The notes under the pieces were generated by a model. It made no database searches, was not told where the DNA came from, and saw only the letters and a program-made list of their open reading frames with translations. Positions 1-8,748 of a stretch of DNA of 64,000 bases are shown in pieces (the first letter of the stretch is position 1; each line of letters starts with the position of its first letter). A program made the translations under genes and the position numbers. The stretch comes from JAXGQD01 sp040766665 (GTDB lineage: Bacteria; Bacillota; Clostridia; Saccharofermentanales; Fastidiosipilaceae): contig JAXGQD010000005.1 of assembly GCA_040766665.1 (NCBI GenBank), positions 166,379 through 230,378 of the forward strand, given 5' to 3'.

Positions 1-1
1 A

Positions 2-463
2 GAAGAGTTGGTCCTGCTCTGTGGACATTATGAAGGTGTTGACGCTCGTATCATCGAGGATTTAGAGCTCGAAGAAGTATCTATCGGCGACTATGTTCTG
101 AGCGGTGGCGAACTGGCGGCAACGATAATTATTGACGCCGTGGCGCGACTATTGCCCGGAGTATTGCCTGCAGCAGAAGCCTTTGAAAACGAATCGCACA
201 GCGCCGGTGTATTGGAATGCCGTCATTACACAAAGCCCGCAGTTTGGGAAAGCTATGCGGTGCCTGAGGTGCTACAAAGCGGGCATCACGCGCAGATTGC
301 CCATTGGCGCAAGTATGATGGTTTAAGCGAAACATTGCTGAAAAGGCCGGAACTATTTAATCAATTGCAATTGCATGCAAGTGAATATGAAGCCTTGCTG
401 AAGCATTTGGAAAGTGAATTTGATATAGATGTCAGAAATCAATCGTTACAACAGCCCGATTAA
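2..463 (+). CDS. trmD: tRNA (guanine-N1)-methyltransferase TrmD, 5'-truncated by the window edge
   Basis: TrmD methylates G37 next to the anticodon of several tRNAs, using S-adenosylmethionine, and prevents +1 frameshifting. The frame is open from base 2, so the true start lies outside the window. About 153 residues remain of a protein usually near 240-250. Visible are the trefoil-knot SAM-binding motifs GHYEGVDAR and GDYVLSGGE at the start of the fragment, followed by the helical C-terminal domain with a RPELF motif. The stop overlaps the start of the following HAD gene. The order trmD-rplS is a widespread conserved arrangement, which supports the call. Confidence 0.96.
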   Translation, partial: EELVLLCGHYEGVDARIIEDLELEEVSIGDYVLSGGELAATIIIDAVARLLPGVLPAAEAFENESHSAGVLECRHYTKPAVWESYAVPEVLQSGHHAQIAHWRKYDGLSETLLKRPELFNQLQLHASEYEALLKHLESEFDIDVRNQSLQQPD

Positions 464-1142
464 AGCGCAAACTTTTCGCGATGAACGTTTGACGCGCTGC
501 CGCTACAAAGCGGTTTTCTTTGATTTGGATGGAACTTTGGTCGATACGGTGCCACATATCTGTGCTTCCTATCGCCATACTTACGAAAGCCTTGGTCTGA
601 CCCCGCTGGATGATGAAAGTGTCATGGCCGGCATCGGACTTCCTTTATTGGACTTCATTCAAGCTCATGTGCCCGAAACATTTCAGGTGCAATTCCTGAA
701 AGAATATCGGCGCTATAACGAAGTCTTGATGTTTCAAAATACGGCCGTATTCTGGCCAGTTATGCCCATCCTGGAGCAACTGCGCAACTTAGGGGTGATG
801 ATGGGCGTTGTCACTGCCAAAGGTCGTAAACCTGCAGAAATGAACCTCGCCCACTACGATTTGTTAAAGTATTTTTCGCTAGTCATCACGAATGAAGATA
901 CAAGCGCTCATAAACCGGATCCCACACCTCTTTTAGTTGCTGCAGAGCAGATGCAGGTACTGAGCGGTGAGTCTTTTGCGCTACGAGATATGCTCTATGT
1001 AGGCGATGCGCGTTATGACGTTGCCTGTGCTAAAAATGCCGGCTGCGATGCCGCTCTGGTGCAATGGACACGTATGCCTTTGGAAGCAATCAACGAGGCA
1101 GGACCGTATTTTATTTTGCAAAACGCCATCGATTTAGCTTAG
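429..1142 (+). CDS. HAD-family hydrolase, phosphoglycolate phosphatase/PpaX-like
   Basis: A 237-residue haloacid-dehalogenase-superfamily phosphatase. Motif I is FFDLDGTLVDT with nucleophile D32 and acid/base D34. VTAKGRKP supplies motif II, HKPDP the motif III lysine, and YVGDARYD the motif IV acids. The helical insert after motif I is the type seen in PpaX and phosphoglycolate phosphatases (family knowledge). The actual substrate cannot be read from sequence. A TAG lies immediately upstream in frame, so ATG 429 is the first possible start. It overlaps the trmD end by 35 bases, implying co-expression. The roughly 25-residue basic N-terminal tail before the HAD core may be partly an artefact of the start choice. 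Confidence 0.88.
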   Translation: MSEINRYNSPIKAQTFRDERLTRCRYKAVFFDLDGTLVDTVPHICASYRHTYESLGLTPLDDESVMAGIGLPLLDFIQAHVPETFQVQFLKEYRRYNEVLMFQNTAVFWPVMPILEQLRNLGVMMGVVTAKGRKPAEMNLAHYDLLKYFSLVITNEDTSAHKPDPTPLLVAAEQMQVLSGESFALRDMLYVGDARYDVACAKNAGCDAALVQWTRMPLEAINEAGPYFILQNAIDLA

Positions 1143-1148
1143 TAAGGT

Positions 1149-1177
1149 TTGCTTTTTTAAAAGAGCTGGTGTATTAT
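1149..1177 (+). promoter_or_regulatory. Candidate sigma-A promoter for rplS
   Basis: TTGCTT (1149-1154), a 17-base spacer and TATTAT (1172-1177) form a reasonable vegetative promoter just upstream of the L19 leader. rplS could therefore be transcribed independently of trmD. Based on consensus matching only. Confidence 0.5.
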
Positions 1178-1189
1178 CTACAAGTTATT

Positions 1190-1226
1190 ACGGATGGTCC
1201 GCTGCCTTTGCGTGTATGAACGTCCT
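1190..1226 (+). ncRNA. Ribosomal protein L19 leader
   Basis: The segment between the promoter and rplS contains GGATGGTCCGC followed by GTATGAACGTCC. The outer GGATG (1192-1196) can pair with CGTCC (1221-1225) using one G-U pair, and CGC with GCG inside. This matches, from memory, the L19 leader family found upstream of rplS in low-GC Gram-positives, where L19 is thought to bind and repress its own synthesis. A covariance-model search would confirm it. Confidence 0.65.
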
Positions 1227-1250
1227 TGAAAAGAGAGGAGGAACGCAAAA

Positions 1251-1610
1251 ATGGATTTAGTCAAAGCTGTTGAGCAGGCACAATTACGTACCGATACAAC
1301 AAAAGTGGAGATCGGCGATCAGGTCCGCGTGCATTTGAAGATTAAAGAAGGTAACCGCGAACGTGTGCAGGTATTTGAAGGTACCGTTATCGCCAGAAAA
1401 GGCAGTGGCCTGAGCGAATCCTTTACCGTTAGACGTCTGTCATACGGTGTCGGTGTTGAAAGAACCTTACCCATTCATTCACCAAAAATCGAGAAAATTG
1501 ATATTATGCGTAAAGGTAAAGTTCGTCGCGCTAAACTCTATTATCTGCGCAAACGCGTGGGTAAAGCGGCCAAAGTGCGTGAGAAATTGCAAGTCAGTAA
1601 AAAAGACTAG
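1251..1610 (+). CDS. rplS: 50S ribosomal protein L19
   Basis: L19 is a 119-residue large-subunit protein at the 30S-50S interface. The characteristic stretches GDQVRVHLKIKEG, VQVFEGTVIARKG and LSYGVGVERTLP are all present, and the C-terminus is very basic as expected. A strong AGAGGAGG ribosome binding site (near 1234-1241) precedes ATG 1251. The gene has its own promoter and L19 leader upstream and a terminator downstream, so it is probably expressed as a single unit with autoregulation. Confidence 0.98.
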   Translation: MDLVKAVEQAQLRTDTTKVEIGDQVRVHLKIKEGNRERVQVFEGTVIARKGSGLSESFTVRRLSYGVGVERTLPIHSPKIEKIDIMRKGKVRRAKLYYLRKRVGKAAKVREKLQVSKKD

Positions 1611-1633
1611 GCGAAGGAATTATTTAAAAATAT

Positions 1634-1679
1634 GGCTGTCCCAAGCGCATTCAGAGGATGCATTGAGACAGCCTTTTTT
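1634..1679 (+). terminator. Rho-independent terminator after rplS
   Basis: GGCTGTC (1634-1640) pairs with GACAGCC (1667-1673), followed by six T residues. It lies about 24 bases after the rplS stop. Confidence 0.85.
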
Positions 1680-1781
1680 ATTCCATGATGTATTTCAGGA
1701 AATTTCAAGAGAAATTGTCGTGTTTCTGCAAGTTTTTGCACGGCATGATATGCTTTCATAAATATAGAAAAGGTGGCAGGA

Positions 1782-2672
1782 ATGGATATCAATTGGTTTC
1801 CCGGACATATGGCAAAAACCAGGCGACTTATCGCCGAGCAGCTACCTCTGGTGGATCTCGTCGTAGAAATTTGTGATGCTCGTATCCCGCGCGCGTCGCG
1901 CAACCCGGAACTCAATGAGCAGATCAGTGGCAAGCCCCGCCTCCTGGTTTTAAGCAAAGCGGATTTGGCCGATGAGAATAAAACGGAACAATCCTTAGCT
2001 CAGTATAAAAGCGAAAACATTGACGCCATTGCGCTGAATTTATTCGATTATAACGATATTGCACAGCTCGTTAAGAAAGTACGGGATTTAGGCGCTGCAA
2101 CGGTAGAAAAAGCCTTGTCGCGAGGTCGCATCGCCAGAGCTTTACGAATTATGGTTGTTGGTATCCCTAACAGCGGTAAATCCACCTTGATTAATCAATT
2201 ATCGAGGCGCAAGGCGGCCAAGGTGGAAGACAGACCCGGTGTGACGCGTTCCGTTCAGTGGATCAAGACTACGGAGGGCTTTGAGCTCATGGATATGCCC
2301 GGTATTTTATGGCCTAACTTAGGTGAATGGTCAACCAAACTCTATTTGGCGATGACAGGGGCTATAAAAGACGACATATTAGATATTGTCGAACTTTCCT
2401 ATCATGCTGCCAATGTGTTGATAGAGCTCTATCCGCAGCTGATGCTGGAAAGATTCGGTAAGGACGGAGTCTTTTCTGATGAACTCTTAGATGGAGAAGT
2501 CGATTACGCAGTTATGGGGGAATCCCATTGGCCCAGATATGAAGCCATGGCCAGAAATCGCGCCTGCATTCGCAAGGGTAATCGCGTAGATGAGGAGCGT
2601 TTTGCCAAATTGCTGCTCAATGAGTTTCGCAATGGAAAAATCGGACGCATCAGTTTGGAAACGGCACAATGA
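1782..2672 (+). CDS. rbgA: Ribosome biogenesis GTPase RbgA (YlqF)
   Basis: RbgA is a circularly permuted GTPase needed for late 50S assembly. The permuted motif order is visible: G4-type LSKAD near residue 60, then the P-loop GIPNSGKST, then the DMPGILWP G3 region. The N-terminus WFPGHMAK is the family signature. ATG 1782 fits the family start exactly and has AAAGGTGG about 6 bases upstream; an in-frame GTG three codons earlier is possible but less likely. The gene overlaps rnhB by 4 bases (ATGA). The rplS-rbgA-rnhB-yraN order is common in Firmicutes. Confidence 0.96.
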   Translation: MDINWFPGHMAKTRRLIAEQLPLVDLVVEICDARIPRASRNPELNEQISGKPRLLVLSKADLADENKTEQSLAQYKSENIDAIALNLFDYNDIAQLVKKVRDLGAATVEKALSRGRIARALRIMVVGIPNSGKSTLINQLSRRKAAKVEDRPGVTRSVQWIKTTEGFELMDMPGILWPNLGEWSTKLYLAMTGAIKDDILDIVELSYHAANVLIELYPQLMLERFGKDGVFSDELLDGEVDYAVMGESHWPRYEAMARNRACIRKGNRVDEERFAKLLLNEFRNGKIGRISLETAQ

Positions 2673-3325
2673 ATAAAATACAAGAAAGTCCAGCGGAACG
2701 TTTCGCACGCATGAATTGCAGGGAAGAGGCTTTATGGCAGCAGGGCTATAAATACGTTGCCGGCGTTGATGAAGTCGGTCGCGGGCCCTTGGCCGGGCCG
2801 GTTTGTGTAGCAGCTTGTATTTTAGATCCTCAGCAAAGCATTCTTGGCCTGGACGATTCCAAAAAGCTCACTGCCAAAAAACGCCTGCTCTTAGTTGATG
2901 AAATAAAGCGAAAGGCTTTGGCTTATGCTGTCAAATTGGTGACACCGCACTATATTGACACCTATGGTATTAATGCGGCAATTCGTTTAGCCTGTAACGA
3001 AGCACTCCATGCTTTGGAACCACAGGCCGATTATGCGCTTTTTGATTATGTCAGCTGGGAGCTGCCCATGCGCGGTGAGAAAGTCGTCAAAGGGGATGCC
3101 ACTTGCAATTGCATCGCCGCAGCTTCAATCCTGGCCAAAGTCACACGAGACCGCTATATGCAGGAACAGGCACTGTTGTACCCGGAATATGGTTTTGATA
3201 GCAATGCCGGTTATGGTTCAAAAGCCCATGTAGAAGCAATCAGACAATTTGGGGCAACGAAAATCCATCGTATATCTTTTTTACAGAAGATACTGCTCCA
3301 ACCACCAGAAGACAAAAAGCTATGA
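2669..3325 (+). CDS. rnhB: Ribonuclease HII
   Basis: RNase HII cleaves RNA in RNA-DNA hybrids and removes single ribonucleotides from DNA. The N-terminal GVDEVGRGPLAGPV motif carries the first catalytic acids (D34, E35), followed by DDSKKL and KGDATCNCIAAASILAKVTRDR. Family members usually have serines where the two cysteines of GDATCNC occur, a mild substitution. Length (218 residues) is normal. It is translationally coupled to rbgA upstream and yraN downstream (4-base overlaps). The window also encodes RNase HI (rnhA). Confidence 0.96.
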   Translation: MNKIQESPAERFARMNCREEALWQQGYKYVAGVDEVGRGPLAGPVCVAACILDPQQSILGLDDSKKLTAKKRLLLVDEIKRKALAYAVKLVTPHYIDTYGINAAIRLACNEALHALEPQADYALFDYVSWELPMRGEKVVKGDATCNCIAAASILAKVTRDRYMQEQALLYPEYGFDSNAGYGSKAHVEAIRQFGATKIHRISFLQKILLQPPEDKKL

Positions 3326-3714
3326 GCTCGAGGCAAAAAGAGGCGGCGGCCAATTTGGGCAGACAGGCAGAAAGCTATTTTCGTCAGCTATTGAGGCGGG
3401 AAGGTTTTGCCATTTTACTGCAGAACTATCGCTGCCCGCGTCAGGGTGAAATAGATATCGTTGCACAACGCGGAAAAAGTCTGATATGTATTGAAGTCAA
3501 AGCCAGGACCGTGGCCGACCTGCAGTATGTTAGTAGGACGCAGGACGAAGCCTTGCTGACAAAAGCACAGAGCATTCGCATCAGGCGTTGCACCGAACAG
3601 CTTTTGGTGGAATACGGTCTACGCAATGCGTATGAAGCAAATCACTACTTAGCCTCTTATTATGTGAACCGTGCCGGTGATTTGCTATATACCGATTTCG
3701 CAAGCATGGATTAA
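3322..3714 (+). CDS. yraN: YraN-family (UPF0102) predicted endonuclease
   Basis: A 130-residue protein of the UPF0102 family with a restriction-endonuclease-like core: QAESYF helix, then GEIDIVAQ and ICIEVKAR, giving the E-D-ExK pattern of the fold. The biological role of the family is not settled; DNA or nucleic-acid processing is assumed. It starts inside the last codons of rnhB (ATGAGC overlap), so the two are co-translated. This is the last gene of the leading cluster. Confidence 0.9.
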   Translation: MSSRQKEAAANLGRQAESYFRQLLRREGFAILLQNYRCPRQGEIDIVAQRGKSLICIEVKARTVADLQYVSRTQDEALLTKAQSIRIRRCTEQLLVEYGLRNAYEANHYLASYYVNRAGDLLYTDFASMD

Positions 3715-3809
3715 GTTATCGCAGAAGTATGTGCTGTCGATATTTGTGACGATCCTAAAAAATCTTCGGAAAGCGTCCTATTAGCGTTTGTTTTTCAGCT
3801 TATCGATAC

Positions 3810-3838
3810 TTGTAGGAAACAGTGCTAAAGCATATAAT
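3810..3838 (+). promoter_or_regulatory. Promoter of the PLP aminotransferase gene
   Basis: TTGTAG (3810-3815), 17 bases, then a perfect TATAAT (3833-3838), followed by a GGAGGA ribosome binding site just before ATG 3865. Confidence 0.7.
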
Positions 3839-3864
3839 CTCTTTAGTTTTTTGGAGGAAGTAAG

Positions 3865-5148
3865 ATGTTAGTACATAGTGGATTAAATAAAGATGCGGCG
3901 CAGGCTGAACTGGCCAAACTGCAGGAAGCCTATGAAGGATATAAAGCGCTTGGTTTAAAACTGGATATGACACGCGGTAAACCCTGTCCTGAACAACTTG
4001 ATATGGTTTGCGATATGGGTTTGGAACGCGCTTACACAAAAGCCGAATTGAAAGCAGCAGATGGCAGCGACAGCCGTAACTACGGGCAATTGATGGGCTT
4101 AGAAGAAGCGCGGGCGATTTTTGCCGAAATTCTTAAAATGCCCATTGAAAATGTCTTAGCGCACGGCAATGCCAGCTTAAACCTGATGTATGACTGTTTT
4201 GCCAGAGCCGTCAATTTTCCTTTACCCGGAATGCAAAGTGCTTGGGGAGACCCTCGTAAGATTAAAGTCATCTGTCCGGCTCCGGGTTATGACAGACATT
4301 TCGCTATCCCCGAATCCTTCGGCTGTGAGCTTATTTATGTGCCGATGACGGCGGCAGGTCCCGACATGGACAAAATAGAAGCGCTCTGTGCAGCAGATGA
4401 ACAAATCAAAGCAATGTTCGTTGTGCCGGTATACTCTAATCCGGAAGGCATCATTTTTTCTGCCGAGACTTTAGAGCGTATGGCCAATATGAAAGCGGCA
4501 CCCGACTTCCGTGTTTTCTACGATAATGCCTACGTGGTGCATAACTTGGATGTCAATGATAAAGCACCTAAACATGATTTTTATGGCATGTGTGTGGCAG
4601 CCGGAAACGCCGATCGAGTCTTCGAGTTTGCTTCGACATCCAAGATGAGTTTCGCTGGTGCTGGGATTTCAGCTCTGGCTAGTTCTGAAAGTAACCTCAA
4701 ATGGTTCTTGGATGGTATGAAGTACCAAACCATCGGGCCTGATAAAGTCAGGCAACTGCGTCATGCCAATTTCTTTAAAGAGAACGGGGGTATCGAAGCG
4801 GTGATGGCCAAACATGCCGCAATTCTGGCACCAAAATTTGAGATTGTCTTGAATAAGCTGAAGGAAAATTTCGCCGACTCGGATTTGGTGAAATGGCATG
4901 AACCGAAAGGTGGCTATTTTATCAGTATTGATCTTTTGCCCGGCCAAGCTCAGGCGGTCGTCGCGGCAGCGAAAGATTTAGGGGTTGCATTGACACCGGC
5001 CGGGGCTACTTTCCCCAATGGCAAAGACCCGCAGGACCGCAATATTCGTATTGCCCCGTCGTTCCCAAGCACGGATGAACTTGCACAAGCAATGGATGTG
5101 CTCTGCCTCTGTATCAAGGTTTGTGCTTTGAAAGCAATTTTGGCATAA
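3865..5148 (+). CDS. PLP-dependent aminotransferase, aspartate/alanine type (PF12897-like)
   Basis: A 427-residue fold-type I aminotransferase resembling the actinobacterial AspT-like subgroup once annotated as MocR or alanine-glyoxylate aminotransferase (family knowledge). Visible PLP-site elements are GNASL near residue 101, SNPEG (N192), FYDNAYVVH (D220, Y223), and the Schiff-base lysine K260 in ASTSKMSFAGAG. RIAPSFP near the C-terminus would hold the substrate carboxylate arginine. Aspartate-oxoglutarate transamination is the most likely reaction but is not proven by sequence. It has its own promoter and terminator. Confidence 0.88.
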   Translation: MLVHSGLNKDAAQAELAKLQEAYEGYKALGLKLDMTRGKPCPEQLDMVCDMGLERAYTKAELKAADGSDSRNYGQLMGLEEARAIFAEILKMPIENVLAHGNASLNLMYDCFARAVNFPLPGMQSAWGDPRKIKVICPAPGYDRHFAIPESFGCELIYVPMTAAGPDMDKIEALCAADEQIKAMFVVPVYSNPEGIIFSAETLERMANMKAAPDFRVFYDNAYVVHNLDVNDKAPKHDFYGMCVAAGNADRVFEFASTSKMSFAGAGISALASSESNLKWFLDGMKYQTIGPDKVRQLRHANFFKENGGIEAVMAKHAAILAPKFEIVLNKLKENFADSDLVKWHEPKGGYFISIDLLPGQAQAVVAAAKDLGVALTPAGATFPNGKDPQDRNIRIAPSFPSTDELAQAMDVLCLCIKVCALKAILA

Positions 5149-5172
5149 TGAATGCCACCATATGACCCGTTA

Positions 5173-5203
5173 AACGCTACGTCGTATACACGTAGCGTTT
5201 TTT
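5173..5203 (+). terminator. Rho-independent terminator after the aminotransferase
   Basis: AACGCTACG (5173-5181) pairs with CGTAGCGTT (5191-5199) and runs into six T residues. It sits 25 bases past the stop. Confidence 0.88.
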
Positions 5204-5223
5204 GCAGAAAGGATTAAAAGGAC

Positions 5224-6657
5224 ATGAATGATCGCTATGAAAGTCCCTTAAACAGTCGTTATGCTTCCAAAGAGATGCAATACCTCTTTTCGCCGGACAA
5301 GAAGTTCAGTACCTGGAGACGTTTATGGGTAGCTTTAGCCGAAACAGAGCAGGAATTGGGACTAAACATTAGCGATGCTCAAATAGCCGAACTGAAAGCC
5401 CATGTTGACGATATCAATTATGAGGTGGCCAAAGCACAGGAAGCCATTGTCAGGCACGATGTCATGGCGCATGTCCATGCTTATGGCGTGCAGTGCCCTC
5501 AGGCCAAAGGCATCATTCATTTAGGGGCCACTTCCTGTTATGTGGGGGACAATACCGATTTACTGTTGATGAAAGAAGGCTTAACATTACTTCGCTCACA
5601 ATTGCTCTATGTGATTAAAGCTTTGGCGCGTTTTGCCGATGAGTATAAAAGTCTGCCCACCTTGGGTTTTACTCACTTTCAAGCAGCTCAGCCGGTGACA
5701 GTTGGTAAGAGGGCCACACTCTGGTTACAGGATCTAATCTTTGATTTGGAGGACCTGGACTATGTGCTACAGAGTTTAAAGTTTCTAGGTTCTAAGGGAA
5801 CGACCGGTACGCAGGCTAGTTTTATGGAGCTCTTCAATGGGGATGAAGAGAAGTGTCGGCAGCTGGATTTACGCATTGCACAAAAAATGGGCTTTTCTGA
5901 GGTCTATGCCGTTTCCGGACAGACCTATTCAAGAAAAATCGACAGCCGGGTTTTACAGGTTTTGGCAGGTATTGCGCAAAGCGCGCACAAATTCTCCAAT
6001 GATTTGCGCTTGTTGCAGCACCTGAAAGAAGTAGAAGAACCCTTTGAGAAACAGCAGATCGGTTCCTCAGCCATGGCCTATAAACGAAATCCGATGCGCA
6101 GTGAACGCATTGCTTCACTCTCTCGTTATGTCATGAGTGTCCTGACGAATCCAATGCAAACGGCTGCCACTCAGTGGTTTGAGCGTACTTTGGACGACTC
6201 TGCCAACAAACGCATCGCCGTTCCTGAAGCTTTTCTGGCCACGGATGCTATCTTGGGCATATACGGTAACGTTGTGGAAGCCTTGGTCGTCTATCCTGAA
6301 GTCATTCACAAGCATTTGATGGAAGAACTGCCCTTTATGGCGAGCGAAAACATCATGATGGAGGCCGTGAAGCGCGGGGGAGACCGACAGGAATTACACG
6401 AGAAGATTCGTAGTCATGCTATGGCTGCCGGTAACGAAGTAAAGGGTTTCGGTCGTCCCAACGACCTGTTGCAGCGCATTGCCGCCGACAGCTCATTCCA
6501 GATAGATAAAGGCGACTTAGAAGCCTTGATGAATCCGGATTTGTATATCGGCCGCGCGCCGGGACAGGTAAGGGATTTTTTGACAAGTGTAGTGAATCCA
6601 TTACTCGAGCGGGAAGCAGATCAGATCCCTTTAAAGGGTGCGAAACTCACGGTTTAA
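5224..6657 (+). CDS. purB: Adenylosuccinate lyase
   Basis: PurB splits SAICAR to AICAR and adenylosuccinate to AMP in purine synthesis, releasing fumarate. The 477-residue protein shows the fumarase/ASL superfamily signature GSSAMAYKRNPMRSE carrying the catalytic serine loop, and HLGATSCYVGDN and GFTHFQAAQP earlier in the chain. Its length is that of the longer, eukaryote-like PurB subgroup rather than the roughly 430-residue B. subtilis form. It lies alone between a terminator and the gntR gene; no other pur gene is in the window. Confidence 0.96.
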   Translation: MNDRYESPLNSRYASKEMQYLFSPDKKFSTWRRLWVALAETEQELGLNISDAQIAELKAHVDDINYEVAKAQEAIVRHDVMAHVHAYGVQCPQAKGIIHLGATSCYVGDNTDLLLMKEGLTLLRSQLLYVIKALARFADEYKSLPTLGFTHFQAAQPVTVGKRATLWLQDLIFDLEDLDYVLQSLKFLGSKGTTGTQASFMELFNGDEEKCRQLDLRIAQKMGFSEVYAVSGQTYSRKIDSRVLQVLAGIAQSAHKFSNDLRLLQHLKEVEEPFEKQQIGSSAMAYKRNPMRSERIASLSRYVMSVLTNPMQTAATQWFERTLDDSANKRIAVPEAFLATDAILGIYGNVVEALVVYPEVIHKHLMEELPFMASENIMMEAVKRGGDRQELHEKIRSHAMAAGNEVKGFGRPNDLLQRIAADSSFQIDKGDLEALMNPDLYIGRAPGQVRDFLTSVVNPLLEREADQIPLKGAKLTV

Positions 6658-6780
6658 AGCTGAATTTGGCCCAATCGGTCTAAGCGAACCCATGAATCGG
6701 ACAATTTTGAAGAAGAAATTCTGAAAATCAACAGTTTAAGACGTTTCCTTAACAGAATAAACATGATAGAATCAACTAAT

Positions 6781-6793
6781 GACATCAGATGTC
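6781..6793. promoter_or_regulatory. Inverted repeat upstream of the GntR gene, candidate operator
   Basis: GACATC-A-GATGTC is a perfect 6+6 inverted repeat about 40 bases before the gntR start. GntR/HutC regulators often bind such short palindromes and autoregulate, but the assignment is inference from position alone. Confidence 0.35.
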
Positions 6794-6831
6794 TTGACAT
6801 AGTGTTGTATTTATTTTTGGAGGATAGATGA

Positions 6832-7563
6832 ATGCGGCTTGATAAACGAAGCAGTGTGCCGTTATATGCTCAGTTAAAAGAACTGCTGAGTGAGCGGATT
6901 GAAAGCGGTGAATACGCACCGGGCGAAAAGATTCCCACCGAACTTGCTCTTTGTGCCGAACTGGAATTATCCAGACCTACCGTTAGACAAGCCATCGCGG
7001 AATTAGTCGCCGAAGGCATGTTGGTCATTATGAAAGGCAAAGGGACCTACGTTTCATCAGAACCTGCGCGTGTCATTCTTGATCATTTCAACGGCTTCAG
7101 TTTCTCGTTTTTAGCAGGCAAAAGCATCGAAGAGAAGCAATTCTTGGATTATACGCTGGCGAAACGCTTGCCGGCCGATGTCGCTTCCGCATTCGGAAAA
7201 AACAATGTACCGGAATGCTATGAAATCGCCTGGACGTATCAGGAAGATGCGGTTTACGCTTTTGCCGTTTCATATATACCCCAACAAATGTTCCCCGGAC
7301 TCGATGAGTCCATTCGTCAGGGCAAGAGAATGATTGATATTACGGCGAACCGTTATGCGTACCTGCCCCAACGTGTCAACCATCGCCTTTATGTACGTCC
7401 GGCGGATGCCGAAGAAGCCCGTATTCTCGACGTTTCCAGAGGCGCGCCCGTTTTGGTGAGCCAAGCGGTTTTACTCTCACGCAGCGGACAACCCTGCGAA
7501 ATCAATACGACTGTCATGCGTGGTGAGCGCGTATTATTAAATTTTGAAGCTTTGGGCAGATAG
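6832..7563 (+). CDS. GntR-family transcriptional regulator, HutC subfamily
   Basis: A 243-residue regulator. Residues 1-75 form a GntR winged helix-turn-helix (VPLYAQLKELL, GEYAPGEKIPTE, LSRPTVRQAIAELVAEG, then the wing GKGTYV). The rest matches a UTRA ligand-binding domain (RVNHRLYVRPADAEEARIL, INTTVMRGE), which usually senses a small sugar, amino sugar or amino-acid-derived effector. TGGAGGA precedes ATG 6832. No catabolic operon is adjacent. The downstream genes are a cysteine desulfurase and thiI, 29 bases away, so the target set is unknown. Confidence 0.92.
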   Translation: MRLDKRSSVPLYAQLKELLSERIESGEYAPGEKIPTELALCAELELSRPTVRQAIAELVAEGMLVIMKGKGTYVSSEPARVILDHFNGFSFSFLAGKSIEEKQFLDYTLAKRLPADVASAFGKNNVPECYEIAWTYQEDAVYAFAVSYIPQQMFPGLDESIRQGKRMIDITANRYAYLPQRVNHRLYVRPADAEEARILDVSRGAPVLVSQAVLLSRSGQPCEINTTVMRGERVLLNFEALGR

Positions 7564-7592
7564 GCTCAGCCGCTGCCATAACCGAGGGTTAA

Positions 7593-8735
7593 ATGATATA
7601 TCTTGATCATGCGGCTTCCACGTATCCTTATGTGGAAGTCATTCATTTGTTTAGAGATTCGCTGGGGGAGGCTTTTGCCAATCCTTCCGCTGCTCATCGC
7701 TTAGGCTTGCAGGAAGAGCTGAAGATTAAGGACGCCAAAAATCGTCTGGCCAAAGTGTTACATTGTGAGGCCGGTGAGTTGATATTGTGCTCTGGCGCAA
7801 CGGAAGCAGCAAATATGGCCATCAAAGGTTACTTAAACGCGAATCGTCACAGTGGCAAAAAGGTGCTGGTCACAGCAGCAGAACATGCTGCCGTCTATCA
7901 AACGGCTAAGTTTATTTGCGCAAAACTCCAGCTGGAATTTTGCGAGATTGCTCTGAATAGGGACGGTACTGTCGATCTGGCAGATTTGGCACAGCAGCTC
8001 AATCAGGAATGTGCCTTTGTTTGTGTCATGGCGGTTAATAATGAAACCGGTGCTGTGAATGATTTACATGCGGTCACTCGTTTATTGCACGAAAAAGCAC
8101 CACAGGCCAAACTCTGTGTTGACTACGTTCAGGCACTGTGCAAAGCGGAGCTGAATCTGCGTCAGGCTGCGGTGGACTTCGGTATTTTTTCGGGCCATAA
8201 AGTCCACGCACCGAAAGGTGTCGGCATGCTATACGTAAAGAAAGGCACCCGCATTGAGCCGCTCCTGCATGGTGGAGGGCACCAGGGAGGTCTGCGCTCC
8301 GGAACCGAAAATGCGTTATTTGCAGAAGCCTTGGCTATAGCGGTGGAGCATGGTACGAGAAACCTGCGGGCAGACCGAGAAAAAGTCGCAAAGCTGCGAC
8401 GGATTTTTATGGAGCATTTAGACGAGTCGCTTTACTGTGTGAACTCAGCAACGGACGCTAGTCCCTGGATCTTGAATCTTTCCTTTGAGGGGGTCAAAGG
8501 GGAGACTCTTTTGCATGCCTTAGCCGATCAGGAGACTTACATTTCACAAGCATCTTCCTGCCATTCAAAAGCACCACACAGCCATGTATTAAAAGCCATG
8601 AAACTCTCTGTCTCACGCATGGAATCGGCTGTCCGCGTCAGTTTTGACGCTTCACAGTCAGAAGCAGACATAGAAAAAGCTTCCGGACAGATCAATGAAC
8701 TAGTCCGCGCTTTGCGAAGAATAAGTAAAAGATAA
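7593..8735 (+). CDS. Cysteine desulfurase (NifS/IscS family), partner of ThiI
   Basis: A PLP enzyme that takes sulfur from cysteine as an enzyme-bound persulfide. Visible are the N-terminal YLDHAAST, H98 in TAAEHAAV, D177 and Q180 (here VDYVQ rather than the usual VDAVQ), the Schiff-base K203 in SGHKVHAPKG, and the persulfide cysteine C323 in SSCHSK. Length (380) is normal. It is followed 13 bases later by thiI, the same pairing as B. subtilis nifZ-thiI, so it probably supplies sulfur for 4-thiouridine in tRNA and possibly thiamine thiazole synthesis. Confidence 0.93.
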   Translation: MIYLDHAASTYPYVEVIHLFRDSLGEAFANPSAAHRLGLQEELKIKDAKNRLAKVLHCEAGELILCSGATEAANMAIKGYLNANRHSGKKVLVTAAEHAAVYQTAKFICAKLQLEFCEIALNRDGTVDLADLAQQLNQECAFVCVMAVNNETGAVNDLHAVTRLLHEKAPQAKLCVDYVQALCKAELNLRQAAVDFGIFSGHKVHAPKGVGMLYVKKGTRIEPLLHGGGHQGGLRSGTENALFAEALAIAVEHGTRNLRADREKVAKLRRIFMEHLDESLYCVNSATDASPWILNLSFEGVKGETLLHALADQETYISQASSCHSKAPHSHVLKAMKLSVSRMESAVRVSFDASQSEADIEKASGQINELVRALRRISKR

Positions 8736-8748
8736 GGAAACAATAGAA

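Noticed and set aside
6794..6822. TTGACA just after the palindrome as the gntR promoter
   Set aside because: No acceptable -10 hexamer lies 16-18 bases downstream, and the region runs straight into the ribosome binding site.
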